From Cephalotrichum gorgonifer (taxonomy: Eukaryota; Ascomycota; Sordariomycetes; Microascales; Microascaceae), in the NCBI GenBank assembly GCA_900312665.1, contig ONZQ02000001.1, forward strand, positions 2,085,248-2,149,247: a DNA stretch of 64,000 nucleotides, in the 5' to 3' direction. Under the pieces are notes generated by a model that was not told where the DNA came from, searched no databases, and saw only the letters and a program-made list of their open reading frames with translations. Both the position numbers and the translations under genes were made by a program. Each line of letters opens with the position of its first letter. The stretch's first letter is position 1. Below are positions 45,028 to 56,496 of this stretch, one piece after another.

Positions 45028-47904
45028 ATGGCGACTACCTGTGAGCCCGCGAGGGTTGTCGACGCCCCGACCTCCAGTCCCGCCAGTGCGAGCCCCCAAC
45101 TTCTCGCTGTTCGTGGCCTGGACGAGTTTCCCGCATCGCCCCATTCGGACTTTACGACCCCCGAATCATCCTCGCAGCCGCTTCCGCCCCCCAACCCGCC
45201 TTTCGTCTTCCCAGCTCGAGATCCGGCCTCTGCACCATCATCGCTCTCCCGAGCCACAGGTCGACGCCCGCGATCCGCGATCGAAACGAGCAGGATCTCG
45301 GTGGGCGTGGGCAGTATCGATGCCGGCCGACCTTCGAGGCCTGCCCTTCCTGACTTTTCATTTAACCCCGGTGCATCATCCTCGACCCTGCCCGACTTCT
45401 CGTTTAATCCCGGTGCTTCATCGTCATCCCAAGATAGTAACTTGCTCAGCCCCCCGCTCTCTCCACCCCTTTCGGCCACAATTCCTGCACCCGCCAGACC
45501 GGGCGGGCACAGGCATCGTCGCGGAGGGAGTGAATATGTTGGAGGAAGCATTCGTGACGGGGATAGCATCATGAATATGAGCCCCACGAAGGAGGAGTAT
45601 GGGTTTGCTCCGACGGCCTCCCTGCCGCCTCCTGCCAATCGGCGCGGCCGTCATGCCCACAGGCGGTCTGCAGCGTTGTCGAGCCATGACTTGTCAATAA
45701 TCCTACAACCACCGAACGCGCCAGGCTCTACTCTCAGAGGTGGCAGTGCCCCGACGAGCCCGTCTGCCTTTACACACCACGATGTGCCATCACCTTCCAC
45801 CCCAACATTTAGACTCAAGGCTGAGCCTGAGCTGCACGCCGGCGATCCCACGCCGGCCCCTTCGACTACCAACTCGGGGCCTGTGCAGTCCTCCCCTGAG
45901 ACACCGAAACCCGCAACCCGCGCAAGGGTGGGATTCTCAGAGACCGTCGAGTTCATCCCACGTCCGCTATCACTAATTTCCTGTGATACATCAAGCACGG
46001 TCACCGTGAAGCCCAGCCATTCGGTCTCGGGTAGCATCTCTAGTCTCATGTCCGCTACAACTCCTCCAGTCATGGAGCGAGGGCTGCCCGAACAAGCAAC
46101 CCCGATCCCCACCCGTGAAGCGCCCGAGTCCAGACCAAGCACTGCCGGTGCTGTGCTGGAACGTACCCCTTCAACCATGAGTGTTAACCCCGATCAGACT
46201 TCGCCCCGTCGACGGAACTCGAATCCTGCCCTAGTTCAAGCGAAGAACCATACCGTGGACTCTGTCGAGTCAGCTCCTACCAAGGCGCCCAAGCGCTGGT
46301 CGTTCTTTGGTCTGGAGCCTTTCACGTCGATTCAGCAAAATCTCTCTCGACCCGCCAGCTCACACTCAGCCGAGTATGCGCTAGAACAGAATGTGCCGAA
46401 CGAAATGTCACCCTGCGGTATCGCTCCCGCACATGCAACCGAAACCTCGAAACCTCCCACACCTCGGAAGCGGAAAGGGAAGAAAAAGGTCAAGACTTGG
46501 GCTGGCTCGATCCTGACGCGCAAGTCAAAGGCCCGGCCGAAAGGAAGCAAACATAGTCGGTCATCCACTGCCTCGAGTTTACATGACCTGGACAAGCGTG
46601 CGACAGCTTCAGACGAAGGGATTCGGCAAGAAGCAGCTACGACACCCGTGACGCCTGAGATTACAGTCATCCCCGACTGGTCAGCGAGCGAGATGATGGG
46701 CCGTAAGTCCGCCGCAGCTGAAGAGGATTCGTCATATCAGATGATAGATCTTGACGCAGCATTGGGTCCTTTCAACACTCCCCTGCCACATAATCCGGAG
46801 TGGGATGCTGCTCAAAGAGCGGCTGGAAATGCCAAACGACAACTACATTCTGCCCAGAAACTGAGGGGGTTCAGCGGACCCGGTATGCATTATCACCGCC
46901 GAGCGGAAAGCGCTCCAGAACTGGTCCCTTTCGATGGCGCTAGATTTGGCATGCACCGCTTTGGAAGCAACTCGACCATGGCGGATGTTTTCGAGGAGGA
47001 CGAAGAAGAGGAGAGTAGCAGTACTAGTGACTCAGAGGGTGAAAACGAGGGGGAGAAGGAAACGCCAACTCCCTCGGAGCCGAGCAATGAGTCCACACCG
47101 ACTCCGGAGGCGCCAGCCGGGCGATTATACCCAGTCGACACCGTCGCCCCATCGGCACGCATCATTCGGCGCAGGAGCTCGGCGAGGAGTGATGCCGAGG
47201 AACCATATCCTACCGCTGTGGAACGCTCCGCTGGCTTCTTCTATGACAGTCTCGCCGATGAGAACGACCCTGCTGTCCAGTTCCGAACATCAACTTTCTT
47301 CCAAGGCAATGCCTCTCCCGCAAGCTCGGCTGCTCCCTCACCACGGAGGATCCTTGCAGCGAGGGATCTTGCGCCAGTCGACGTCAGTCCGTTGCAGCTG
47401 CCCTCAGTCTGCCATGCGCCGATCAGCCCGTACTCAATGAGCCATGGATCCTCGTTCCCCTCGCCACGGTCTGCAATGTCCGTGGACGCGCAACGTATCT
47501 CCACGGCCCCCTCTTCAATCAACGAGGAGACCAGCTTCCAGTCGCTACTCCTAGGCCAGCCGGGGCCGGAAGTGCGGATCTCGGTGGATGATATTCCTTC
47601 GCTAACGTCGAGCAACTCAACAATGACTCGGGAGAGTGCACCAGCAGTCAATGCCCAACCACTACCACCCCCGACACGTCGCCCGCAACGGCCGTCGTCT
47701 GTCTCATCCGCTGCCTTCAGTCGGCGCCGGTCGAGTCTAGCAAGTCTCAGCCGTCTGATTAGCAGCTCACATGGTGAGAGAAGCAAACTGTCTATGGAGG
47801 TGCCTCTCGATGACGACTCGGGGAACCAGACCAAACCAAAGAAGTCTAAGCGACTAAGTCGGCTGGTACAATTCTGGAAATCAAAGGACGCTGATTCGAC
47901 TTAG
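45028..47904 (+). CDS. Large low-complexity Ser/Pro-rich protein, 958 aa
   Basis: A single exon. The frame opens slightly upstream at a non-ATG codon; the first ATG is at 45028 (MATTCEPARVVDAP). The protein is rich in Ser, Pro and Thr with no signal peptide or membrane span. Conserved-looking islands include RARVGFSETVEFIPRP (about residue 300), KRWSFFGLEPFTSIQQNL (~425), a basic patch RKRKGKKKVKTWAGSILTRK (~485), MHYHRRAESAPELVPFDGAR (~625), an acidic run EEDEEEESSS (~655) and ERSAGFFYDSL (~735). The C-terminus is strongly basic (KPKKSKRLSRLVQFWKSKD). A 14-residue unit LPDFSFNPGASSS+1 is tandemly duplicated at 107-134. Similar fungal proteins are sometimes labelled cell wall proline-rich, a name not supported by anything visible here. 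Many S/T-P and basic sites suggest a phosphorylated regulatory protein. Confidence 0.8.
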   Translation: MATTCEPARVVDAPTSSPASASPQLLAVRGLDEFPASPHSDFTTPESSSQPLPPPNPPFVFPARDPASAPSSLSRATGRRPRSAIETSRISVGVGSIDAGRPSRPALPDFSFNPGASSSTLPDFSFNPGASSSSQDSNLLSPPLSPPLSATIPAPARPGGHRHRRGGSEYVGGSIRDGDSIMNMSPTKEEYGFAPTASLPPPANRRGRHAHRRSAALSSHDLSIILQPPNAPGSTLRGGSAPTSPSAFTHHDVPSPSTPTFRLKAEPELHAGDPTPAPSTTNSGPVQSSPETPKPATRARVGFSETVEFIPRPLSLISCDTSSTVTVKPSHSVSGSISSLMSATTPPVMERGLPEQATPIPTREAPESRPSTAGAVLERTPSTMSVNPDQTSPRRRNSNPALVQAKNHTVDSVESAPTKAPKRWSFFGLEPFTSIQQNLSRPASSHSAEYALEQNVPNEMSPCGIAPAHATETSKPPTPRKRKGKKKVKTWAGSILTRKSKARPKGSKHSRSSTASSLHDLDKRATASDEGIRQEAATTPVTPEITVIPDWSASEMMGRKSAAAEEDSSYQMIDLDAALGPFNTPLPHNPEWDAAQRAAGNAKRQLHSAQKLRGFSGPGMHYHRRAESAPELVPFDGARFGMHRFGSNSTMADVFEEDEEEESSSTSDSEGENEGEKETPTPSEPSNESTPTPEAPAGRLYPVDTVAPSARIIRRRSSARSDAEEPYPTAVERSAGFFYDSLADENDPAVQFRTSTFFQGNASPASSAAPSPRRILAARDLAPVDVSPLQLPSVCHAPISPYSMSHGSSFPSPRSAMSVDAQRISTAPSSINEETSFQSLLLGQPGPEVRISVDDIPSLTSSNSTMTRESAPAVNAQPLPPPTRRPQRPSSVSSAAFSRRRSSLASLSRLISSSHGERSKLSMEVPLDDDSGNQTKPKKSKRLSRLVQFWKSKDADST
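45346..45429 (+). repeat. 42-bp tandem coding repeat (LPDFSFNPG units)
   Basis: Two adjacent 14-codon units, 45346-45387 and 45388-45429. They differ at nine nucleotides; eight are synonymous and one gives Thr to Ser at the last position. Confidence 0.9.
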
Positions 47905-48698
47905 GCGCACTGTTTGGGTTGAGTGCCGGGAGGGAGAGCGGGAGGGGACGCATGGAGGCAGAGAGGCAGAAGATGGCATATTTATCGTTGACGATGGGAC
48001 TTCATCATCCAGTGTTGATGCCTTACATCATTTGAACTCTTCAACTTCTTTCATGAACATATTTTACATTTTGGAGTGGTATGGGGGCAGGGACGGGGAA
48101 ATTATCGAGCCAATCCAATATTGGGAGGAAGGCTAGTCGAGGAAACGAAAGGCACAGCCATTATTAACGTAGACAATCGTAATGAACAGAGGCGCAATTG
48201 TATCAATATAGCCATGGGAGGTTGACCACTTCTTACACCTTCAACCTTCAACCTTGAGCCTTCAACCTTCAGCGTTTGCCCGCTGTGGCTGTGTGTGACG
48301 TCCTAAATGACTGTGACCACTTCAGGTGATGAAAACTCGATGTCGTATGGATGTACTGGCGACGGGAGGTAAATATTTTGGACAATTCTAGCGGGTTAAC
48401 CATATATCTTTTCGCATGGGGTGGCTTGCCTTTCTATGTGTCCTCCAACCGCATCTCATCCGTAGTTGGATGTGGCGTTGCACGTGAAGGGTAGTGGGGC
48501 TGGCGACAGGCATGCTCGGAATTTTTTCTTCACCTTCGAACAACTCCCCCAGATTATCTGGACGAGCCTCGCAATCCATCGCGCCCCACAGACGCTGAAC
48601 AAACACCTTTTTTTTTGCGGCCAAACGAACGCTCGGCCCCGCCTCGGACGCATCTCAATACTCAACTGTCTCCTACGACACCGATTCCCACGCGCATA
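47905..48698. other. Intergenic region before CGR1
   Basis: 794 bases, containing a short CTTCAACC tandem tract (about 48237-48275). Otherwise it looks like the 3' end of the large gene and the CGR1 promoter. Confidence 0.4.
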
Positions 48699-49230
48699 AT
48701 GTCAGCGACAACAGCGCCGGTGGCACCATCCGCCGCTGCTGCCCAGCCTTATGGCATGCGAAAGAACGGTCCGCACTTTCTGCTGTACCTATGAATACGA
48801 ACAACGAGCACTCAGCTGACCAACGGGTGATGGGGAGAACAGGAAAGCAATGGCACGAGGTGAAGAAGCCCTTCAGGCCTACCTCGGGACTGACGTCCTA
48901 CGAGAAGCGCGCGAAACAGAGGGAGGCGATGGAGGCAATGAAGTCGAAGGAGAAGGAGATGAAGGACGAGAAGGAGGCCGAGCGGAAGGTACGTGCCCTC
49001 ACCCTTTTCCCCTGCGTCCTTGTTGATTCCCACCTGGATTATATTGAGCAATAGAGAAAAGATGATACTGACAGACGGATGCCCTGCAGAGACGGACACA
49101 GGCTATCGTAGATAAGAAGGCGGCAAAGGCGGAGAAGGAGAGGTATGCGGCGCTGGAGGCGAAGATGCACAGGAAGAGGGTCGAGAGGTTGAAGAGGAGG
49201 GAGAAGAGGAATAAGATGCTCAACTCCTGA
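48699..49230 (+). CDS. CGR1: rRNA-processing protein CGR1
   Basis: Three exons, 48699-48768, 48843-48988 and 49090-49230, encode 118 residues, the normal family length. Cgr1 is a small basic nucleolar protein required for 60S pre-rRNA processing. After splicing the hallmark [18 protein letters not shown] appears across the first junction, followed by [20 protein letters not shown], a long Lys/Arg/Glu-rich helix, and the end [14 protein letters not shown]. The gene would be missed by single-frame ORF calling because the longest exon is 146 nt. The product works in the same broad pathway as ERB1, which lies 35 kb away; this is probably chance. Confidence 0.95.
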
Positions 49231-50208
49231 AGGGGGAGGAATACTTAGGCGTTGGTCCACGATGGCGTGACACCCTGGGTTTCGTGACCAGGAGGCGGGT
49301 TTTATTATTTAGGCGCAGCACGGGCTTGATACCCCAGAATTTGGTTCCGAGGAGGGAGGAGGTAAGGCGGACGTGAAGGGCCGACGGGTTGTGGTGTGCG
49401 CGGGGGCATGGAACACGGCTAGCGCGAGATACGAGTCATGGCTTGTAAGAGGGGACATCGTGATTGCGGTGCCCTGATTCATGTCAGTCTCGAGATACCG
49501 TCGCTGAGGCTGGGGAGTCTGGCAACCATGCTCCTCTCCTATACCATCATGTCGCCCCAGCACTCCAGATGAAAGTCACCTTCAACCTTCACGTCCCGTG
49601 GTATTGGGACCATTGCTGGATAATCGCATCATATTTAGCAAACAACCCATAGAACCATACGAACAGATACCGGGCAGCCATGGGCGTGCCTCGCAACCAA
49701 TGCACCACCTCTCTCTGGCCCGAGTAGCTCACCTTGCACGTCTGTAAGGACGAAATAGGTTCGAATAACAGGTATAAGTCAGCCGTGTCTTCATGCTATT
49801 CTGCTACAAGTATGGATCTGGAAGCAGATGTGAGTTTAGAAGGACCAAGGGCTATCAGCATGGACTCCTACTTTAATAAGCAAATTGTAAGTACTTGTAC
49901 TTTTTAATGCCCTTGTGAAGTTAGTTCGTATTCAAGGTGCCAAGCACCAATGTTGAGAGACCGAGGGCGCGCGTAATGCACCCCGCCATACAGAGTACCC
50001 GTCGGTCTTACAGGGTAGTGGAGCGGCCTAATTATAGTTGCTGGGGGCTCTCAATAGTGGAGCCCACTAAGTCCTTGTATCCAGTGGCTGAAGCCATTGC
50101 TAGCGGGGGCAGGTAGGAACTACCAAGCCCAAACGCCCTCCTGCCTGCAATAAGGTTAAACCTGCCGATCACAAGCCACAAGCCAGCGACCGGACGACAC
50201 CAAAAAGC
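49231..50208. other. 978-bp intergenic region
   Basis: No gene seen. A tRNA-like word GGTTCGAATAAC near 49758-49769 lacks a matching D-arm at proper distance. The last ~100 bases lead into the next gene. Confidence 0.4.
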
Positions 50209-51429
50209 ATGTCAGGCAATACGGCAGATGTCTTAACCGCGGCCGCGGCCAGAGGCTCACCCGCGGCAAACGGCCGACCACCACCCCCGCGGTTCTCACG
50301 CTCTATCTCCGAAATACCTCCACAGCCTACGAGGCCGTATCCGTACTCGCTTGCGCCACTCGCAGACGACAGGAGCGGCCAGCCGCCGCAGCCCTTCTTC
50401 ACACACGGAAGCCAGATGTCGCTTGACTTTTCGACTGGCTCGAGGCACGGAATATTATCTGCGAGGTCTACCCCTGCCGGTAGTCGAAGAGCAAGCATAA
50501 TGGCCGCAGCGGTACCGCCCACGGACGAGGCTCTGGCTGGACCTTCAGTTGGCATGCAGGGTTCGAGGAAGGGGAGCGACGAGCAGAAAGGGGATGTTGA
50601 GAGGCAGCATGTGGCGAAGACGGTGACGTACGGCTACCCTCCCCCGGGCCACGATCCTCATAGTGATCTCCTAAGTGGCGCGTGCTTGTACGCTGACCTG
50701 CGCTACAATACGTCTAGGGGCCTGAAGCAATGCATCGTTGACCTGAGCGACCTCTCCTCCGACACAACCCGGCTCCTGGACGACACCTACTCCTCGGTGC
50801 TAGAGAAGATGGGGGTCCTGCAGAGCACGATACTCGGCCTGAAGGAGCTAGCCCTACAATCACAAGAGGTCGCCGAGACCTTCGAGAGGGAGGTTACGGA
50901 GATCAGGGACGAGACCAACGCGCAGATTAGCGACTTCGACAACTTCCAAATGCAGGAGGAGCGGATAGGGGTGTTGCGGAGGCGCGTCGACGTCAGCCGG
51001 GACAAGATCTCATCACTTGGGGCGCGGGTGGACGTCGTCAGGGACATGGTGGAGGGGTGGGAGCGTGCGGATAGGGAGTGGCAGGAGCGGACGAGGCGGC
51101 GACTCATGGTCGTCTGGGGCGTAACTTCTGCCATCATCTCCGTCCTGGCGCTCCTGTATCTTGGCGCGCAGTACCAGGGGACGGGGACGGGGACGGAGTC
51201 GGTGACGGGGATTGAGCCCCCGGACCGGATTCCGGGGGGTGATATGGGGACATTAGAGGAGGGGATCCTGGGTACTGGGGGCGCCGACTTGAATTCGTCA
51301 TGGGCGGGGGTAGCTGGGATGGATGTGGAGGCGGGCGTTGGGGAGGGGCAGACGTTTCCTAACATTGGGAAGACTGGAGGGGAAGGGCGGGGTAAGGATG
51401 ACCGACTAAGGATGTTTGACGAGCTTTGA
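50209..51429 (+). CDS. Hypothetical coiled-coil membrane protein, 406 aa
   Basis: A single exon with ATG at 50209. The N-terminal ~130 residues are Pro/Ser-rich and disordered. A long helical segment (about 155-290) includes LSDLSSDTTRLLDDTYSSV, EKMGVLQSTILGLKELALQS and FEREVTEIRDETNAQISDFD, typical of coiled coil. One hydrophobic span follows at about 300-322 (VVWGVTSAIISVLALLYLGA). The remaining ~85 residues contain a GTGTGTES run from a GGGACG-like DNA repeat (51178-51205), are Gly/acid-rich, and end RLRMFDEL. The order coiled coil then membrane span recalls tethers or SNARE-like and nuclear-envelope proteins, but no specific family is recognised. Confidence 0.78.
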   Translation: MSGNTADVLTAAAARGSPAANGRPPPPRFSRSISEIPPQPTRPYPYSLAPLADDRSGQPPQPFFTHGSQMSLDFSTGSRHGILSARSTPAGSRRASIMAAAVPPTDEALAGPSVGMQGSRKGSDEQKGDVERQHVAKTVTYGYPPPGHDPHSDLLSGACLYADLRYNTSRGLKQCIVDLSDLSSDTTRLLDDTYSSVLEKMGVLQSTILGLKELALQSQEVAETFEREVTEIRDETNAQISDFDNFQMQEERIGVLRRRVDVSRDKISSLGARVDVVRDMVEGWERADREWQERTRRRLMVVWGVTSAIISVLALLYLGAQYQGTGTGTESVTGIEPPDRIPGGDMGTLEEGILGTGGADLNSSWAGVAGMDVEAGVGEGQTFPNIGKTGGEGRGKDDRLRMFDEL

Positions 51430-53158
51430 TGTAGATGCCGAGCACGCGCGATCCCCTGGGCGGGGGGCAGGGCGAAGTGCGATGCGGGGCCGTCTACCTT
51501 CATTTTTCATGTGTCCGCGATACCAATGTTATACCAAGAGACGTACAAGTACTGTTACCAAGGTGATCAGCCATAATGCCTATCCACTTGTGTGGACACA
51601 CGTAACATATCCGTCCTTGGCGATCCGATCAGGGTTTCGGGGCCTCGTCATGCACCTGCTGGCGTGCTCCTTGGCGCCCTGGCACTGGCAAACTATCCTC
51701 GGATGAAGCATCGCGTACACCGAACAGCAAAAGCTAACTGAGGCGAAGGCTTAATACGACTCATTGGTAGTTACTCAGCCTCCGACGACCGTGGACAGTG
51801 GTGGGGTCTTGATCTCAGCCTTAATGTCGGCTCTCGGTCTGGCTCCCGAGAATATGTGGACATCGACGGAATGAATGGTCGCTCGCTGGACCATCAGCCA
51901 CCAGCCACACAGCACGACTACGAGTACACTTTTCTGTTGTACTTTTGTATGCATGCGCACGGAACCTGGAGTTGGAGCTAAGATCTGACATGCGGCCAAG
52001 GGCTGGGCAATTTACGCAGCTGGTGTGCCGCGTAACCGCCTCCGCTCTCCAATATCACCGATATCGAGGCTCTCAGCCTCAACGGGACAAGGAGATACCT
52101 CAAATCGTGTAGTCTCTGCCCAGCCAGCACTTCCCGGAGGACAGCAGTACCATATCGAGACAGAACAAAGGATGGGGGAGATGAATAGAGGTACATGCTA
52201 TCCAGGGAGAGTTCGGCCTTCGAGCTAAAGCCGGTAGCTAGGGCAGCCTTGGCGTTGTGTCGTCCAATGATTAACCGCCGTACTCATACTACGTACTTGC
52301 TACTTGCGTCTAACCATCAACCCACTGGTAACGAAGCTGAGCAAGGAAGTTATTCAAATTTGTGGACAAGGACAGAACCTTGGCAACCCCTCACCCATAC
52401 ATATTCACATTCATATCCTATTAATATTCATGTCCTGCACTGAGCGTGTAGCTGAGGGAAGCACCTTACAAAGTTCGCTGTAATAATTATTAATTGGCGG
52501 TATCACAGGGAAGAGACAGGCACATGATTCGCAGGAATCCCCCAAGCGCCGCCGCCGCCTGCGTCGTCGTCACCACCTCTCAGCGTCGCATTTCTGGCTA
52601 GCCCAGTGTCGTCATCTCCCCACACTACCATGTCCACGTACAAGTAGGGATATTCGTACCGCTTATTGCTAGCCGATCTGCCAGGGGGTCCGTCTCCGTC
52701 AGCCCAGCTGAGATATGATACTGAGGCCCGAGGTCAGCAGGGGAAACTTTCATTATTGAGGACCTCTCTTCGTCTCTTTAACACTCTCTTTCCCTTTTCC
52801 TCTCCTTCCCCTTCCCCTTCCCTTAACTTTTATTTACCTTGGCCTTTGGAGAGAGGGGAGAGTGTTGGTATTTTCTGTCCTCGACCGTCCTCAATCCCTT
52901 GACTCGACCCACCATTTATTCCTACCATCCCTGCCTGTCAGTCGGTCAGTCAGTCACTCTGCTGCCCCGCCAAGGCTCTGCGCAGTACGAATTTCGAGTG
53001 CATACATAAATAATACCAGTACTCCCCATACATAACGCCGATCACCTCAAGCCTTCCTAGGACACCTCCAGCTCCTCCGAAGTCTTCATATCTTACGTTT
53101 GAAGCGAGGCAGACAGAATAATCCAGTCCAGCCAGCGTCGACCACCTGTGCCATTGTC
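51430..53158. other. 1.7-kb intergenic region with pyrimidine-rich leader
   Basis: No gene supported. An ACGAGTACAC word occurs at 51920. A CTTCCC-type pyrimidine tract near 52783-52826 and the following ~330 bases are likely promoter and 5' leader of the PX-domain gene. Confidence 0.4.
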
Positions 53159-56100
53159 ATGGTCGTTCCTCCCGACGAGAATCAGCACGCTGGTACACCC
53201 GCAAACAACGTCATACCCCGCGCATCGAACGGCGCTATGCGCGCTGAGACGAACGATACCGGCCGCGTCTTGACTGGCAAACAGGAGCATTGTAAGCCCC
53301 CTTCACGAAGCCCTCGGCCCTCGGCCCTCGTTTCCCATGCCCGAATGGACGCTTTTCTTTTCTCTTCTTTTCTCCATCTTCCCCCACCTCTTTCGCTTTC
53401 CCCCCAGGGTTCCTATTTGCTGACCAACTTGCTTCCCCAGATCTCAAAAGAGAGCTTCTCTCCGAACAGGTCAAGGCAGAAATCAACGAGCTCAACTCCC
53501 CCACTGCCCTGCGCAGATTCGGTGCCCCCTTCAAGTCGGAGTTTGGAGAGGTCTCGCCCCTCGAATCAGAACTCCCGGTCCTCAGATACATCTTCGTCCA
53601 CCATGTGCGCGACTTCCCCTTCCTCGACAAGGCCAGGGAGAAGGAGTTCTGGCAAGATAAACTTCAGGTGGTACGTTATCTCCTCAGTGTTAGAAAGTCC
53701 TGGAGGGGGGCAGGAAGCTTCTGCAGGATCATAACGTATACTTATTTTTCTCTTCGGCACGCAGTTCCTAGAATCCTTTGCGAGCAAGAGCATCTCCACG
53801 TCCGAAGACCGCCTCGAAGAAACCAAGCGGAGAAAACTCGCGATAAAGGCTCAGAAACTGGTTGAACTTATGATGGTGTCAGGGATCGGAACCTCCTCCG
53901 GGTTTGAAGAGCGCATCAGATTCTCCGAGATCGAACTCGTGGATAGCAATGCTATCGACACTGGTGTGATGCATAGTCTTCCCGAGGGGAACTACTTCAA
54001 TGGGTGGGATGTCAACGTCGCTGCGGTACACATGGTCTCCGTCAAGAGGAATATACGGTACCACCAGCACGCGGTGAGTACTCACCTTCTTCCCCGCTCC
54101 CTCTCCTCCCTAGTTATGTGATCCCAGGGGAAACACAAGCTAACGTTAGCTTCTGCGTAGGAATTCGTTCTTCGGGTCAAGAGGAAAGGAGGGACCGAGT
54201 ACTTCGTGGCGAGGCGATACGGCGACTTTCACAAACTACACCACCAGTTGCGCATGGAACTCCCTGGCAAGGTTCTACCAATCCTACCCAAGAAGAACAA
54301 GGCGGATTCCACGGCACCAAGCTTTGGCCTACCACAGGCCAACGGTGTAGAATCTGAGTCGTCGTCCATATCCTCGGCGTCAACTCAGCCAACGGGACCG
54401 GCCGTACCGGATCCACAGGAGCAGTCTTCAGCCACCCTTAGTGTCCGAGGTACGGAGAACTCCTCCAACATTAACTATTCCCTCACTAACCGATTGCCCC
54501 GTAGGCCACCGTAGGGATGGGTCCATCGCTTCAGCGAGGGCGTCGCCTCGCCCTTCCGTCGACGAGCGCCCGCGGACACCCTTATCAGGAGGCGGGAAAC
54601 GGGATGTAAGTGGTTTTAAAAATTCGTCGTTTAGCGAACAACAGGCGTACTGATTTTTATACCAGGCGCCTCCAACCTTGATCCGGGAAACGCAAAGGAT
54701 ATCTCTTAGAGCCTATCTCCGGTCGCTCCTACAGAGTCCTCAGATTGCTCAAACGAAGGCGATACAGGACTTCTTATCCAGAGAGCCCATCCAGCTGACG
54801 GACGAGGATGTGGTCGACATTGCCCGTAGAAAGGCTATAGACGAAGGCCGCGTCGAAGAGCAGAAGCAATTCTATGAGATTGCCCGGAAACGGGCGGCTG
54901 AGCTGGACGTCTATATGGAAGAGTAAGTCCGTCCCCGCGCTCACTGACTGAGAATGGACGTACTCCGTAGGTGTGTGAGGAGGTGGAGGCTAATCATTTG
55001 GCTTCAGATTCCGCCAGGATATTGTCGAACGCAATGGTCTCACAAAGCTCTTCGAGGAAATCAAGCTCAAGAAGACAATCCCCGAGCTCAGCATTCAGTA
55101 CCGCAAGTTTGCCGAGTGGCTACGGATCGAGGTTGCCGCCACCATCTATCACCTCTTTCTCGCCGAAGACAACTCTCCTGAGCTGTTTGCTCAGCTCAAG
55201 CGCATCCACTCACTGATCCCCTACACCATCATCAAGAACGTAATTCGCATAGCCAACCCAGCAGCGGTTATGTCCGGGGTCCTGGATATCTTCCTCGCCC
55301 AGCCTTTTGGCACACGCTCTCTGCTGCAACGCATCTTCTCACTAACGCTTAACGACGGGATCCGCAGCGTTCAAAAGTCCATCGACGCCCTGTCTAATCG
55401 GATAGATGACAAGGTCTTTATCGAAAAGATTTTGAACTTTGTTAAATCACCCGACAGCGTCAAGGCGGAAATCAGGTGGGAGGCTAAGCGGATGGACGTG
55501 GACATACTCATCGCAATCGCACAATCCGAGGCGATAGAGCCGGAAATCCTCCCCGAGCAGATGGGGCGCATCTTCAATGCCTATGTGGCGTTCAACAACG
55601 CCGTGGAGAATGTCGATGAGGAGCTGAAGCAAGGTGCACAGCTCTTCTCGTACCTGAAGCAGCTGCTGAAGCTCTGCACGCGGCAGCGAGACAAGTTGAT
55701 GATGCTGAACCTTATCGAGGAGCCCGTTACGCTGCAGCTCTTCCGCGACCTCTTCACCATATTCTACGAGCCGCTCGTGAGGGTTTACAAATCCGCCAAC
55801 GTCTATAACAGCGTCACGGACTTCGCCGTCTTCATCGACGACATGATCCAGGTGGTGGATAAGTTCCACCAGCAGGACGCGTCGGCGGATCCGAACCAGA
55901 CGGTGCAGGCCTTCATTGATCTATGCCAGCGCCACGAACACAACTTTTACAAGTTTGTCCACGAGGTCCACACTCACGATAACGGCCTCTTCACGCAGCT
56001 GATGTCGTGGATCGAGGACATCCTCGAGTTCCTCCGCAACGGCCCCAAGAACGGCACGCTGAATATCAATGCGCTCTTCGAGGGGGCGGTCAGCGCAAAG

Positions 56101-56496
56101 ACCGTAGACAAGGAGAAGGCCCTGGACGAGGTGGACAAGCTAATCGCGTGGCAGGAGGCACGGAAGAAGTGGCACCACGACAAGACGAGGCAGAAGATGG
56201 CGGCGGAGTCGACCACGGGCCTGGAGGCGATCCTGGCGGGTTTCAGCTCTACGGACTTTGGGCTCGACCAGGCCGACCTGGACGAAATGGCGTACGATAA
56301 CGAAGATGACGAGTCGGACTCGGAGGAGGACGAGGAGGACGAGGAGGACCCGATCGAGGCGGAGAGGAGGCGGAGGGCGAAGAAGAGGGATGGGCTGAGG
56401 CGGAGGGCCGGCGAACCGGAGAAGCCTCCTGTCTCGGAGATTCACAAGATGCAGGAGAATTTCATCGTCATGTTGCGAGAGGTGTTGGCGGAGTGA
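53159..56496 (+). CDS. PX/PXB-domain lipid-binding protein, YPR097W (Lec1)-like
   Basis: Seven exons: 53159-53291, 53441-53670, 53765-54073, 54161-54449, 54505-54605, 54666-54922 and 55008-56496, encoding 935 residues. The PX-associated N-terminal domain starts at EHYLKRELLSEQVKAEINEL (about 43). The PX domain starts near 205 with the phosphoinositide-contact region FVARRYGDFHKLHHQL and KVLPILPKK, is interrupted by a Ser/Thr/Pro-rich insertion (about 265-354), and resumes at LRAYLRSLLQSP. A large helical domain (about 440-820) follows, with VMSGVLDIFLAQPFGTRSLL. The C-terminus has the acidic run DESDSEEDEEDEEDP. The yeast relative, Ypr097w/Lec1, has been linked to lipid and ergosterol distribution at contact sites; the role here is inferred from that. 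Exon 1 begins at the first in-frame ATG after a non-ATG opening. Confidence 0.9.

Noticed and set aside
49720..49775. TAGCTCA and GGTTCGAATAAC as a possible tRNA
   Set aside because: The two boxes are only ~35 bases apart and the flanks do not form stems.
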